From Phyllostachys edulis (lineage: Eukaryota; Streptophyta; Magnoliopsida; Poales; Poaceae), in NCBI GenBank assembly GCA_036346405.1, contig CM070568.1:35312820-35376819 (forward strand): a DNA stretch of 64,000 bases, read 5' to 3'. Below the pieces are notes generated by a model that saw only the letters and a program-made list of their open reading frames with translations, was not told where the DNA came from and did no database searches. Both the position numbers and the translations under genes were made by a program. Shown here piece by piece: positions 1-11,389 of this stretch (its first letter is position 1; each line of letters starts with the position of its first letter).

Positions 1-770
1 TAATTTAAGTTGGGATTATTTTGGTTAAGCTACACAAACCAACTAACCCGCTCTGTAGTTTCTACATATTTTTTTATAGGAATGATGCTATTTTCCTACT
101 TTAAAAAGAATTTTCGGCGTTAACAGAATAATTACCACACATAATTGTAAACCAAATTTAAGCTACTCAGCAATTTTACTAAGCTACTTAGCCATTTAAA
201 CAGATTTGTAATAGGGTCATCCAATTTCAACGGAATTTTTAAATATTATCCGAGTGCAAATAAAAACAATACACAAAGTTCATAATTTTATCATTTTGCT
301 ATACGTACCCTATGTAGCAACTCCAGATTTTCTTTACAATTTTAAAATGTGTCAAGCTATTTTCCTAGTTTCAAATTAATTTTTGACATTAACAATATAA
401 TTACCACGCACAAATAGAAAGCTAATTAATTTTCCTACTTAGCTACTCTACATTTCTTACATATTTGTAATAGGCTCCTTCCTATTTCTGCAGATTTATC
501 CTAAATTGTTCGAGTGCTGAAATATTCATAACATGTGCACGATGAACTAGAATACACACAGCTCAAATGATATACAATTATCTAATCTACTTTATTCTAT
601 GTTACTATTTTGGTTTGCTAACCGACAAGGTTTTGACATAATGTACAAAGTTACACAAAATGTACTTGCAAGATGACCGACTGGATCTAATGCTCTGTCA
701 CTCTCTCCTCCGCGACGAACTGGCAGAGCTTCGCTACCTTTCTTCTCTTTCTCTCCTCCTCTCTTCTATT
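1..770. other. AT-rich intergenic DNA
   Basis: No open frame, RNA gene or clear repeat boundary was seen. Two passages around 60-250 and 330-500 look like diverged copies of one another: both have a stretch about aattaccacacataa, followed by 'cctactt' and 'tttgtaataggctc'. They may belong to an old degraded repeat. Confidence 0.4.
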
Positions 771-774
771 TTTT

Positions 775-1075
775 TTCTAGAATTAAAATGACTTTTGGAC
801 TCATTTTTCGAGGATTTTATTGATAAGAACCTGTCGCCAGTTCAACTAGCGACAGGATGACTGTTCACTTCCTGTCGTCAGTTGAACCAGTGACAAGAAG
901 TTGGACTGGCAACAAGTGGTTATCAGGCCTCCTATTGCCAGTTCAACTGATGACATGTCCCTGTCACTAGTTGAACTAGCGACATGAGCCAATTTTTGTA
1001 ATTTTTGGGTGACTATTTATTTTGTAATTATCTTTGAAAATAATAATATTTTTTTAAAAAAACTGCGACACAAGC
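775..1075. repeat. Hairpin-rich MITE-like repeat
   Basis: Between about 828 and 990 the motif ctgtcgctagttcaactag and its inverted partner recur on both strands at least four times in decayed forms, so the segment can fold into several short hairpins. The flanks are AT-rich. The layout resembles the foldback MITE at 61635-62022, but the motif differs. Exact ends and target duplication could not be fixed. Confidence 0.5.
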
Positions 1076-1080
1076 AGCTA

Positions 1081-1890
1081 CAGCTCTAATCCGGTGAGCA
1101 AGAAAAGAAGCAGATCCACCATCTCAAGTACCTCCTCGCCGGTGTCATCCATGGTCGTCATCTTTTGTAGCGATTTGTGCTCGCTGATGGAGCAAGGGAG
1201 GCCCTCAAGTCAACCGGCGATAGATCGGTGGGTAGTTTGAGGCTCATTCAGCTAGGCCACGTCACCCCGAATACCTGTGCCGTCCGATCTCGCGTGTCCG
1301 TGTGTCCTCGCCGTCCGATATTTATTTTGTTTTGCGTGCCTTCGTTCGTTCGCATCGTCGCTGCCTTCAGCTCGTCGATCCGGCCTCTCCTCCTTATCCT
1401 TTACAGCCGAAAGCCCCAAAGTTTCTTCTTTCCCCATCTTCCTCATTCCTTTCGTCCCAATTTCTTCACTTCCATTTCTCCCTGGTGATTTCCTCTGCCG
1501 CCACCTCCTCTTGCGCCTCCCGGCTCGGCCCGACGCGGCTGCCGGTGCCGCTGCCCGTACGCCTCCCTACCACTCGGCCCACGCGCGCTCCTCCCCTCAC
1601 CTCGCTCCCCCTGCTCGGCCCGCCCGCATGGCCCGACGGCTTGGTCTCCCACGTGCCCCTGTGCTCCCTTGTGGCCATGGCCCGCCCACGTGCCTCTGAC
1701 GGCTTGGCTCCGGCTCGCGCGCCTCCGACGCCTCGGACACCCGTGCTCAGCTCGCCTCCTCTGTAGCTTCGGCCCGGCTTTAGTGCGCCCGCCCGGCTCA
1801 GTTTTGGGGGATGGAGGCCGGATGCTTCTTCCTTTTATTTCTCATTTCTCTCTGGTGTTTTGTTTTTAATGCTTAGCTTGATTCATTCGT
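1081..1890 (+). other. GC/pyrimidine-rich segment without supported coding
   Basis: The base composition switches abruptly to C-rich, with many 'ctcctc' and 'gcccgc' runs, as in grass 5' leaders and first exons. Several overlapping open frames exist on both strands. All are low-complexity Pro/Ser/Arg and none has a recognisable domain. It could be the leader of the fragment that follows at 1892. Confidence 0.4.
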
Positions 1891-1891
1891 G

Positions 1892-2871
1892 AAGACGCTC
1901 ACGTGCATCCTGAAGATTCAGAACAAGGGCCTCAAGCTCGGCACCGTCAGCCCCATGGACCAGCTGCTCTGGAGGATGCAACTCCTCGAGGCCTCTCTCA
2001 TTGGTGAGCATGCGTCGCCTTCTTTGATTAATCTCCACCATCAGCTGCATTTAGTTCTTTGCTGATAACATATTGTTACTCTCCTAGCAATTTACCGTTT
2101 GTAGTGGCTATGGATGCTTCGATAGTGTATAAAGTAGCGATTGCTACTTATGTACAGTTCATTCATGAAATGCAGAAACTACAGGTTGTAAATTGCACAT
2201 TATAACTTATAAGAAAGAATTTTCCAAAGCTAAAATCTGTGGATAGCTGCAGTCTGATTGTTTATTTGTTAGTACCATTAGTCATTTATGTTATGTTCCT
2301 TTTTTAAAAAAAGCTGGCAGGACCTCTGCCATATATTTTAGAGGAGGAAAAAAAACAAGTTTAGGTCTTAGAATAGATAAATAAAAGGTTCACGAGCCAA
2401 CACCGTGGCTCAGGCGCTTAAATGTGCTAGACGATTTGTGCTAGGTGTCTTGCGTGTTATGTTCCTTGTGGTCAACTTGTGAAGAAATACTTGATTACAG
2501 TGGCCTGGGTGGATACAATAAGAACTCCTATTGCTACGACTTCCATTAGTTTTTTGTTGTTTTTTGGCTCCCTAGCCCCTAGGTGATAAAAATATCTACA
2601 CACGTCGTGAGCAATCATTTACTCTTTAAAGAATGGTTGGTACGGTTAGATTTTAGCTATAGTCAATTCCTTGGAGGGCATTTGAATGACCAGCCCCTTA
2701 GCTGAAAATAAGCTGCCCAGGGCCAAATTTGTTTTGCTTAACTATGTGTTGTATTACTGATTAGTCACGTTCTGCCCAACTAGGACAGACGATTGGAGAA
2801 ATAAAATGGCAAATGTTCAAACTTCTGATGTAGGCACAAAGGCAAGATCAAAGGCTCCTTTTAGCCCGAGG
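1892..2871 (+). pseudogene. Unrecognised gene fragment, two exon-like blocks
   Basis: Block 1892-2003 is GC-rich and open, encoding KTLTCILKIQNKGLKLG followed by a segment containing MDQLLWRMQLLEASL, and ends at a good donor (g|gtgag). Block 2784-2871 follows a tag acceptor and ends at ag|gtattt. If spliced in phase 1, block 2 reads GQTIGEIKWQMFK and soon stops; another frame of block 2 is fully open (TDDWRNKMANVQ). I do not recognise the family. The sharp coding-like composition inside AT-rich DNA argues for a real or formerly real gene. It may be a captured fragment, since nothing like a start or promoter is clear. Confidence 0.3.
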
Positions 2872-3313
2872 TATTTGAATATTCCAATTAACAACGCTCT
2901 GCATGTTTCTGTTGTGTAAGAGTTCAGTTTGCTGCTCCAGGTATTCTCTCTATGTTGATGTGTGTTTGGTGATAAGGTTTATGACCTGAGAATAAGTGGT
3001 CTCTAATATAACAAGCTAAGTTTTTTTGAAGTTTGAAGTTTTTTTTCTCAATTTGCTTATTGCCCGGCTTTTAGAGCCGGGCCAGAAATTTGAAGTTTAA
3101 GACCTTTTCGATTCTTATTGCCCGTCGGATTCCGCGCTGCTTAGATCTTAAACCTTATCACTAAAAATTGAAGTCGGACCTGCTAATTAAAGCTGGACCA
3201 GAAATTTGAAGCTTTTTTCTTAATTTGCTTACTGAAAGGGGCTAAGGTAATATCTGCTGATGGGTGCCGAGGGGCAGTGGCAACAACAAACTTCTGTTGT
3301 TTTTGTTTTCCAG

Positions 3314-3405
3314 AGGATTTTGAGGGATCTATTGGATCTGAGGGTGCGGTTGATATTAAGCATTCTCTGTTTCCGCTGCGACAACAGGAAGATGATCTGA
3401 TTTGA
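3314..3405 (+). other. Possible terminal exon of an unrecognised gene
   Basis: After a tttccag acceptor at 3313 there is an open stretch reading DFEGSIGSEGAVDIKH and then SLFPLRQQEDDLI before a tga at 3403-3405. The composition looks like a C-terminal exon. It is in phase with neither frame of the 2784-2871 block, so any link is uncertain. The family is not recognised. Confidence 0.25.
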
Positions 3406-3697
3406 TGGTACGCACATGATTTGCCAACACTTTGGTTTGTGTCTTTCTTGTACTCTTTGGCAAGCTAGAAGCTTGGCATTGGTGTTGTTCCTCATCTTTG
3501 ATTTTTAGCTTCTGCTATACGGGATTATATGACTTGTTTGGTTCTCTTGCCAGATTCGATTGTGTACTTGTACTGGAAGGTCGTCATCGTCATTTTGTAA
3601 TCTTAATAACACACATATTTCGATGAACTGCAAAGGTCGTAGTGGTGAATAGACAGCAGGCAGAGACGGGCCATCGTGTAGCAGCAAGCTTAAAACC

Positions 3698-4140
3698 ATG
3701 GTCTTGGAGCTCCCAAGACCTATAGATTCTGAGGTGAGATGGAAGACTGTAGACAGAAGGCAAAGAGCTGCAAGAAGAGAAAGGGCCTCCTTCTTTGGAG
3801 AAGACAGAATGAAAGATGAAATTAGATGTGTGTATACATGTGGCAATGCCACAAGTCAGGAAATGCCACAGGTACATGATCCAGTCTCAAAATCTGAGAA
3901 GGTTCTTAGTTTCCTCCTCTAGAATACGGTGAAATGAGAGTCAATAGTCAATACAATTCATGAATGCCAATTTTCTTTGGTATTTAGTTTCATATCTGCA
4001 GCTTGGAGTATCTATTCTTGGTAGGCACTTTAGTGACCCCATGGAAAATATTCAGATTAAAAAGAGTTGATTTATTGTGTATTATTCTCCAGCACCTCCA
4101 CCCATTCCATTTATTATGGGCTGTTCTGAGTTGAGTCTCC
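3698..4140 (+). pseudogene. Broken fragment of a conserved plant protein of unknown role
   Basis: Exon A (3698-3901) starts with ATG and encodes LPRPIDSEVRWKTVDRRQRA followed by a basic stretch. It ends PVSKSEK at the donor aag|gttctt. Exon B starts at 4002 after ctgcag and continues LGVSILGRHFSDPMENIQIKK, then meets a tga, after which the same frame gives YYSPAPPPIPF. The order (basic block, SEKLGVSILGRRFSDP-like, KK, SPSPPPTP-like) resembles a plant-specific family of uncharacterised proteins that I know only by pattern. The in-frame stop and absence of downstream sequence mark it as a fragment. Confidence 0.4.
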
Positions 4141-4298
4141 TACATGAAATCAAGGAAGATAGGTTAAAAATTACCTTGGTTCACACTCAGCTGTACATTC
4201 GTGTTAAGTATTTCATTAATTCTTGCATCTCGTTAGTTAGTTTGCTCAAACATATATTTAGAATTTTTCGCATATAGTTCGGATGTAAACAAAGACCA

Positions 4299-4440
4299 TT
4301 ACATAGATACGTTCATACAATAATCACGATGCATGTACATAGCACATTTAGTTTCATATCTATAGCTTTGTTTATCTCATGGCTATACTACATAGATACG
4401 TTCATACAATGATCATGCTACATGTACATAATACTTCGAA
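4299..4440 (+). repeat. Imperfect direct duplication, about 90 bp
   Basis: The string 'acatagatacgttcatacaa' followed by a similar 'tgatcaygmtacatgtacat' passage occurs at about 4299 and again at about 4389. This is a local duplication in AT-rich non-coding DNA. Confidence 0.6.
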
Positions 4441-5110
4441 ATTGCATCGTACAGAGATCTTTATAATTACTTCATCCATTTGTTTGCTATATGCTTTGAC
4501 TGATACAAAGATCTATATCATTGGTTCATTTGTTTGTTTGTTACATACTTTGCCTACACATATAGCAGTCATTTATGTCTCTCCAAAAATAATTTCTTCA
4601 TCTTTATTCGTATAAGCATGAAGAAAGTACAACCCATAGCAACTGTATCCGCTCTTTTCACAGCGTCGGTATTCTAATTATATTTATTCTGCAGACGATA
4701 CAAATTATTTACTGAGATTAGTAGTATTTTTCTAGTTCGCTAACTCACGTGTCATTCTTATTCTGCAGGTCACCACACGGTTCACTAAATAGCGAATAAA
4801 TGAAATCTACAGTATGTGTCCTTGTTTGTCCATATTGTGCTTTTCCAACTTTTTATACATAACTTCTAAGCCACCTCTCTCTACATTTCAGATGTAGCAG
4901 GAATGTAGTCTGCGTGCTTCTGGTACAGAGCATCTGTTCAGATCCTACACATAATATCTAATCCTGATTTTGTAATCTGCTATGCCAAATTCCGTCCATC
5001 TTTTGTGCTTACTCCACATCTACAAATCCATTGTGGATAGTATATCATGTTATTAGGCATGCTGTAATGTTTTGCAAACATCTCGTTGTATTATATGCGT
5101 AGCCTATGTT
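4441..5110. other. AT-rich intergenic DNA, nothing recognised
   Basis: No coding, RNA or repeat signature could be supported here. The segment ends at the left terminus of the Harbinger element. Confidence 0.4.
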
Positions 5111-5299
5111 GGCCCTGTTTGTTTTGGCCGGCTTGCCGGCTTTTCGATCGGAAAAGCCTAAGTCAAACAAACGGACAGACTTTTCTAGCTTCTCCTAAGC
5201 TCGGCCAACTCAACGTGAAAGCGCGAAGCAGGTCTCCTCCGCAGCTTCCGCAGCTTCCTCGATCGCCATTCATAAATACCCTAAAGTTCCAAACTAATT

Positions 5300-5800
5300 A
5301 CCCTCCATACCATGTATTTAAGGCTGCGCTTCTCTTCTCGGCGCTACTCCGATTTTTTCCCGAGCGGTCACAAGACCTCCCACTCGCTTTCGCGCCACCC
5401 AGAACCTAGCGGCGCTTCCTGTTCGGCCTCGCCGCCCACGCCGCTTCGCTTCAACGCCGCGCCTCCCGGCCCCTCCGTTCTCCCAAGACTACCTTGCCGC
5501 CTCCTGCTCCTGGCGCCTCCCGGCCTCCCTGAGCAGATCCGGCCTCGCAGCCTCCTCCTGTTCCTGCGGCGCCTCCTCCGGCCTCCACCCGAGCGGATCC
5601 GACCTCCATGGCGCGCTCGCACCTCTGGCCATCTCCAGCAAGCAGCCCATCCTCGCCTCCTTCCTCGATCCGAAGGTACAACCTCCTATTCACGCGGCGC
5701 CGCCCCTCGGTCTCCCCCTTCGTCTCCTCCTTCTTCTCTTGATGCCCCAGGCCGCCCGACGCCTCCACGCCGCCCCGACTGTCCCCAAGGCCGATTTGAT
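5300..5800 (+). other. GC-rich leader block inside the Harbinger element
   Basis: A sharply GC-rich segment rich in cctcc and gcc runs lies about 200 bp inside the left terminus. Open frames on both strands are low-complexity Pro/Arg. A short ATG frame begins near 5608 (MARSHLWPSPASS) and reaches a possible donor aag|gtacaa near 5670. It is best read as the promoter, leader and first exon region of the transposon, or as captured host leader DNA. It is not a supported gene. Confidence 0.4.
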
Positions 5801-6267
5801 TTAGTATCTTGAAGAAGATTGATTAATTTAGCACACTGTTTTTGGTAAATGTGTTGAAGAAGATTGATTACTCCAAAAGAAACAATGAACTGAAAGAGTG
5901 CAAATGCATAAGTCATGTTATAGAGCTCGTTCCTACTCATCCTGTGGATTGTGAACTGTTATAGTGATTACATTTGATGTTAACTGGCAATAGGTACATG
6001 ATTTTTAGTTGATAGTGATTACATTTGATGTTTGTATTAGCCTGTCATCCCTATCATCCTGTGGACTGTTATCAGTTTGTAATGAGAGTGGTTCATATTT
6101 TGTAATGAGAGTGGGACTAGAGGCTAGTATTTTTCTTAAGAGTTATATATGCTCATAGCTGCAATAAACTGTACAGAGTAAGAACAAAGTTGCGTCATGC
6201 AGCTATATACTGTACTCAGTAAAGATGTCAATGTTGTTTAGTTTTTCCTTGTAGGCTGCAAGCCTAA

Positions 6268-6720
6268 TTTGCTGTTTGATGATTGATTTTCATGCCACTT
6301 TACAAGCTTTTCAGAATTGTTGTTAAAGGAATAACATGGATTGTTGTTAAAGGAATAACATGGATTTGCTGTTTGATGATTGATTTTCATGCCACTTTAC
6401 AAGCCTAATTTACAAGCACCAAGGAGTAGCCTGCACCTCAGCATGGATTGTTGTTAAAGAAATAGCATGGATTGTTGTTAAAAGGACTATAGGAACCTGA
6501 ATTTATCTTTGTTGTCTTCATAATTAGAAGCATAATGTTAAATGCAAACATTCATGAATTGCATCTTGAGGATGTTTTGGCATTCGCCAACATCATTAGT
6601 ACAGTTTTGCATGTTTCTGTCTTCTTGATCTTGGTGGTAGTGGTGTTGTTACATGTTGGATACTCTACTGACTTGACTTGCTGTAACATTCATGAATTGC
6701 ATCTTGAGGATGTTTTGGTA
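6268..6720 (+). repeat. Short interspersed direct repeats
   Basis: Three sets are visible. The first, ttgctgtttgatgattgatt, extends about 40 bp and occurs at 6268 and 6365. The second, atggattgttgttaaaggaa, occurs about four times between 6338 and 6490. The third, aacattcatgaattgcatct, extends 34 bp and occurs at 6547 and 6686. They are non-coding and probably replication-slippage products within the Harbinger element. Confidence 0.7.
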
Positions 6721-6809
6721 CAGTTTTACAATAGCAACATGAACGTAACAACATCATTAGTAAAGTTTTACTAATAGATGGTTGTTTGTAATATGCATGC
6801 CACTTATAG

Positions 6810-7780
6810 ATGGATAAAGCACAAGCCGCAAACACTGCTACATGGGATGCATTCACAAATGAAGTGTTCATTGACATCTGCGTGGAAGAGGTGCTTGCAA
6901 ACAATAGACCCATGCAATGTTTGAATAACAAAGGGTATCAGAACCTTATGACCAAGTTCAAAGATCGTACTAATAAAGAATACAGCCGTAAGCAATTAAA
7001 GAACCATTGGGACAGCTTGAAAAGGGACTACTCCAATTGGAAGACATTGAAGCTCCATGCATCGGGGCTAGGTATCGATCCTAAGACTGGATCCATTGAG
7101 GCAAGTGATCGATGGGTGAAATTTGAGCAGTTAAGGTATAAAAACTTTAGTGTTTGTTGCATGTGTATTGGAATTCAATTGTTCACATTGTTTCATGGAT
7201 TCTTGCATTTCTTTAATCGCAGCCATGTCACAATGTAGCAAGTTCAAGAAAGCACCCTCGGCAAAGATGAGGACAGCTTGACATCATTTTTGATGGTGCA
7301 AGTTGTGCGAATGAATCATCTCTTGTCCTGGAGCATATGGTGCGGCCCATGTTAATCTTGAGGATGATGAGGGTGAGGGTGAGGGTGATGAGCCTCGGGG
7401 TGAGGAGGAACCATCGACCAAGAAGTCACCCATGTGGACAAGGGCAAGAAGAGAGTGGCCATGGCTCACCAAGTGGGAAGAGGCCAAGAAGACATACAAA
7501 GACATGCAATCAAGCGATTGGTGGACATTTGGGAGAGGTCTCAAGGTAGCAAGAATTCGCAACCAAAGTACACGGTCCAAAGGGTTGATCCCTTAGGCAA
7601 GAGATATCTGAGATGATTGATTTGGTTATTGAGGTCAGGGTAGAAGAAGGAGTGATGAGCATTTCTATGCCACACAACTCCTCATCAAGAAGGAGTATCG
7701 AGATGTCTTTCACACACTAAAGACACATCAAGGGCGGCTAGCATGGCTTACAAGGACATGGGAGGAGAAGAAGAGGCGTT
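6810..7780 (+). pseudogene. Harbinger ORF1, Myb/SANT-like DNA-binding protein, degraded
   Basis: The frame from 6810 encodes a Myb/SANT-like domain of the plant L10-interacting type: TWDAFTNEVFIDICVEEV, then YQNLMTKFKDRTNKEYSRKQ, then KNHWDSLKRDYSNWK. Conserved tryptophans flank the helices and the frame continues through the LGIDPKTGSIEASDRWV region. The expected donor after FEQ is lost (cagttaag) and the frame runs into intron-like sequence. A second part at about 7330-7780 holds an acidic Glu/Asp-Gly run, a KGKKR basic patch, a KRLVDIWERSQ helix and a final LIKKEYRDVFHTLKTHQGR segment, but spread over shifted frames. In this superfamily ORF1 binds element ends and assists the transposase in the nucleus. 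The gene is non-functional as read. Confidence 0.7.
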
Positions 7781-8018
7781 AGATAGTTTGAATTGGATTC
7801 GTGAGAGTTGAACCTATATATCCCTTATGTCATGTGTTATATTCCTGGGAGTTGAACCTATATCCCTTATGTCTTGTGTTATGTAATATACTATGTGACT
7901 TGTTCTGTCAGTTATGTATGCTACTTGCTGTTTTCTTATTAAATATGTCATTTGTTTATGCTATGTGTTCTTTTAGTGTATGGTTGTCAGTTATTAATTA
8001 TGTTATTTTTTGTAATAG

Positions 8019-9291
8019 ATGAGCTCTTCAAGTTCGTCTGGTTCAAGTGATGATGAATCAACTCATGAAACTGTTGTGGATGATGGAGGACAGGATATGT
8101 TCTTCCCGCTAGTCGTGATTGCCGCTTTTGGATTTTTGGATAACTATGGAGACTCCAGTACGACTAGTCCAAGGAAAATACCGACAATCACGGGGATCCA
8201 ATGGGTTGAGGATACACTTGGTAGTGCACAAGAGTGTTATGATATGTTCAAAATGCGAAGGTCAGTTTTTCTTAGGCTTCATGACACCCTTGTTAATAAC
8301 TATGGCTTGAAATCAACGAGAGAGGTGAACTCAAAGGAAGCATTGGCATTGTTCATATGGACTTGTGGAGTTCCTCAATCGAATCGCCAAGTCAAGAACC
8401 GGTTTGGTCATTCCAAAGAAACCGTTAGTAGGAAGTTTATGAGGTTTTGGAATGTGTGTACCGTCTTGGTATTGACAACATAAAGCCCACAAATGCGAAT
8501 TCTCAACAAGACATCCAAGACTTAGAGAGGCTAGGTTTTCCCTCACTTTAATAATTGCATTGGTGCTATAGATGGGACACATATACCGTGATTTACCATG
8601 TGAGAAACGACTGTGCATTTCAACCGCACGGATACACAATGTAATGTCATGGTCATTTTGTGATTTCGACATGAGGTTCACTTTTGTTTGCACTTTGGTT
8701 GGCGAGTGCGCACTACACACGCATATTACTTGATACCTTGTTAACGCATAAAGATCGCTTTCCACACCCTCCGTAAGGTACTTTCCTTGTTACCATTTTC
8801 CAATAATGTACCTTCATACGGGGTAAATAATATATTCGATTTGAATTGTAGGAAAGTACTATCTAGTGGATTCCGGATACCCCAACCGCAAAGGTTATCT
8901 AGCTCCCTACAAGAATCAAAGGTATCATGTACCGAATTCCGAATGGTGGTAGACCGCTTGACCGAAAGAGGTGTTCAATTACCACCACTCTTCCCTTCAA
9001 ATGTTATTGAGCGTCGCTCGGCATTTGGAAGATGAAGTGGCGATTCTACTGAAGATTCCAAGTTATCATGAAGACAAGCAAAAGAAAATTATCGTTGCAA
9101 CAATGGATTTGCATAATTTTATTCGAGACAATGCTTTGGTTGATAATGATTTTGCTCGTGCACAGAAGAATGAAGATTACGTGGATGGGGATATGTCCAC
9201 TAACCATAGTGCACATAATGTTACAAGTGCTATGGATGATGTTGACATGATCGACCTCCGTGACGCTATTGCAACGGCTTTGGTAGCATGA
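8019..9291 (+). pseudogene. Harbinger DDE transposase (ALP1-like), frameshifted
   Basis: The first frame (8019-8483) contains an acidic Ser-rich N-terminus and then GIQWVEDTLGSAQECYDMFK with MRRSVFLRLHDTLVNNYGL. Next come NSKEALALFIWTCGVPQSNR and VKNRFGHSKETVSRKF, the helix-turn-helix-like region that precedes the DDE domain in PIF/Harbinger transposases. After 8483 the catalytic region is scattered over frames: NCIGAIDGTH-like sequence near 8555 is damaged and a GYP/APY-like segment lies near 8875-8910. The C-terminus reopens at 8971-9291 with ARHLEDEVAILLKIPSY and a DLHNFIRDNAL motif typical of these enzymes. Several indels and stops mean it cannot make active enzyme. Confidence 0.75.
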
Positions 9292-10439
9292 CGATAGGAT
9301 AGATGGAAGATATATATAGCATTTTGTAACATGGAAGATATATATAGCATTTTGTATTGCAACTGGCTGCTATGTTATACAATTCGACATGGAGCATCCT
9401 TGAAGAAAGCAAATGCTCAGACAGGGAAAGGCACCTACCTAAATATTCAGATTGCAATAGTCAAGTGAGCATCTAAAGTTTTCTTCAGCTTGCAAGTTGC
9501 AACAAAGACAGTACAATTGTTTGCATGGGATGATTGATGAGTAGTCTAGTATCCATGCTTCAAGATCTCGATAGAACTAAATGGTTTTGAATTGTTGTTG
9601 TCTGTTACTCAACTCTCATTACCACCAATGCATTCTATAAATGGACACTGTGCTTAGCTGTTAAAATGACTTGATTGTTTTGATCTCGGTGCTTTGTTGC
9701 ATTCCAAGTTCTTAAAGGTGCCCCGGACAACGGATAATTAGATAGATATGACCGGTCTCATCAATTTGATAAATGAGACTTGTTTGTAAATTAGTTTGCG
9801 TAGCATCTGTTGGCGGATGTACTTTGTATGTGCTATGCTATACAATTAGTAAAATGTGAATTTCATCACCGCCTGAATAGCATTTCATCTTTGTACTACA
9901 TTAGCTCCACTTCTTGTTAAATGCAGTCTTGGTTGTGGTGTTGTTAATGGAACATGGTCTTGTATTGGTTACTCAAATTGTTCTGTAGTATGTTCCCATC
10001 TATCTCCATATATTCTTTCATTTGTCTGCTATGGGCAAATTTTAGTTTTATTTATGATATTGATTATCTTTGTAAGTACTTGATGTTGTTTCATTAAGAC
10101 ATTAATGACTTAAACAAAGTGCCTAACATTGTCGATGCTTGGGTCCCAAGCCCTAAAAAAGTGGAGGGGCATTAATTGTTTGTAATAAATATTTATGTAA
10201 CAATTGTTGTAATAAATATTTATTGTAATAATTGTCGTTAAATACACTAATCGTTGATTCACATGGTGGAGAAATTCGTGCAACATGCTTCAATTCGGTG
10301 CTGGATCAGTTTTATGACCTAATTGAGGTTTGTAAGGTGTACTTGATATCTAGAAGATCAGTGAAACTTGCTCAGAAGTAGTTTATAATTATATCCATTA
10401 ATGCATGTTCCGCTTACTGTTAATGCCTCATCAATTGCG
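9292..10439 (+). other. Non-coding 3' tail of the Harbinger element
   Basis: AT-rich with no coding signal. It contains a 28-bp direct duplication around atggaagatatatatagcat near 9303 and 9331. Confidence 0.5.
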
Positions 10440-10740
10440 TTAGTCGTCGTCAATTGTCGTTAAATGTTGTTAAATATTGTTAAATGTCGTCAATTGTCGT
10501 TAAATATTGTTAAATATCGTCAATTGTCGTTAAATATCGTTAAATATTGTCAATTATCGTTAAATATCGTTAAATGTCGTTAACTATCGTTAAATATTGT
10601 CAATTGTCGTTAAATATTGTCAATTGTCGTTAAATATCGTTAAATATCATTAAATGTTGTTAAATGTCGTCAAATATCGTTAAATGTCGTCAAATATCGT
10701 TAAATATCGTCAATTGTCGTCGTTAAATGTTGTTAATTGT
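10440..10740 (+). repeat. 10-bp minisatellite (cgttaaatat / cgtcaattgt)
   Basis: About 30 tandem units of 10 bp alternate between two variant types, cgttaaatrt and tgtcaattgt, with scattered point changes. It lies close to the right end of the Harbinger element. No coding frame uses it. Confidence 0.9.
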
Positions 10741-10930
10741 GTTAAATAGCATCAAACAAGCTATTATTGTCCTCAGGGACATTTCAGACATTTCACATCT
10801 CTAAGTCGCACCACCTACCAAAAAGCCAAACACCAAATCAGAAAAGCCCAAATTAAAGCCCACAAATTAAAGCCCTACAACAAAGGAAGCCGCTTTTAAG
10901 AAAAGCACAAATTAAAACAAACAGTACAGT

Positions 10931-11367
10931 AGTCTAATGTCTTCAGAATCACGATACCCATCGATACCTCTTATTACCTATGTTTACACTTTTATTTGCT
11001 TCTCCCTTGCTATTACATGCTATGACTACCAAAACAATTATCGGGCATGCCAACAAATCCACCTATATTAATATCACATGTACAGCTACCAATCGATTTT
11101 GTAGATTTTCTTATTCTAACGAATCGTTATTTTCCCTAGCAAAATGTGTGCACTGTGCAACATACAAAAAAACCTTTCCCAGTGCGCCATGTGGCGCGCA
11201 CAGGCCACTAGTTGACAACAAGGAATCGCTTCAACGTTGGCACGGGAGGCTACTAGAGGCTGCAACCATTCCACCGTACTTCTCTCTACATTCTACAAGG
11301 AGACCCAATGATATCTTTCTATATTTTTTTGTTTTGTCAGGGTCTTTTCTGCTAAGTTGTGGGACAA
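10931..11367. other. Intergenic spacer, nothing recognised
   Basis: Lies between the Harbinger right end and the proposed Helitron left end. One 134-residue frame runs through it but has no domain or coding character. Confidence 0.4.
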
Positions 11368-11389
11368 TCTATTCTATTTATTAAAGCTG

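Larger units (their letters stand above)
5111..10930 (+). mobile_element. Decayed PIF/Harbinger transposon
   Basis: The left end reads ggccctgtttgttttggc. The right end at about 10913-10928 contains the inverse, aaaacaaacag, although its last four bases have drifted. A ggscnngtttgttt-type terminus is established for plant PIF/Harbinger elements. Inside are the two genes expected of the superfamily in the usual order: a Myb/SANT-like ORF1 (6810-7780) and a DDE transposase (8019-9291), both broken. About 5.8 kb matches autonomous elements plus later insertions such as the minisatellite at 10440-10740. A 3-bp target duplication could not be confirmed because the right end is degraded. Confidence 0.75.

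Noticed and set aside
1252..1869. Open frames of 60-154 residues on both strands
   Set aside because: Composition artefacts of a GC-rich leader-like block.
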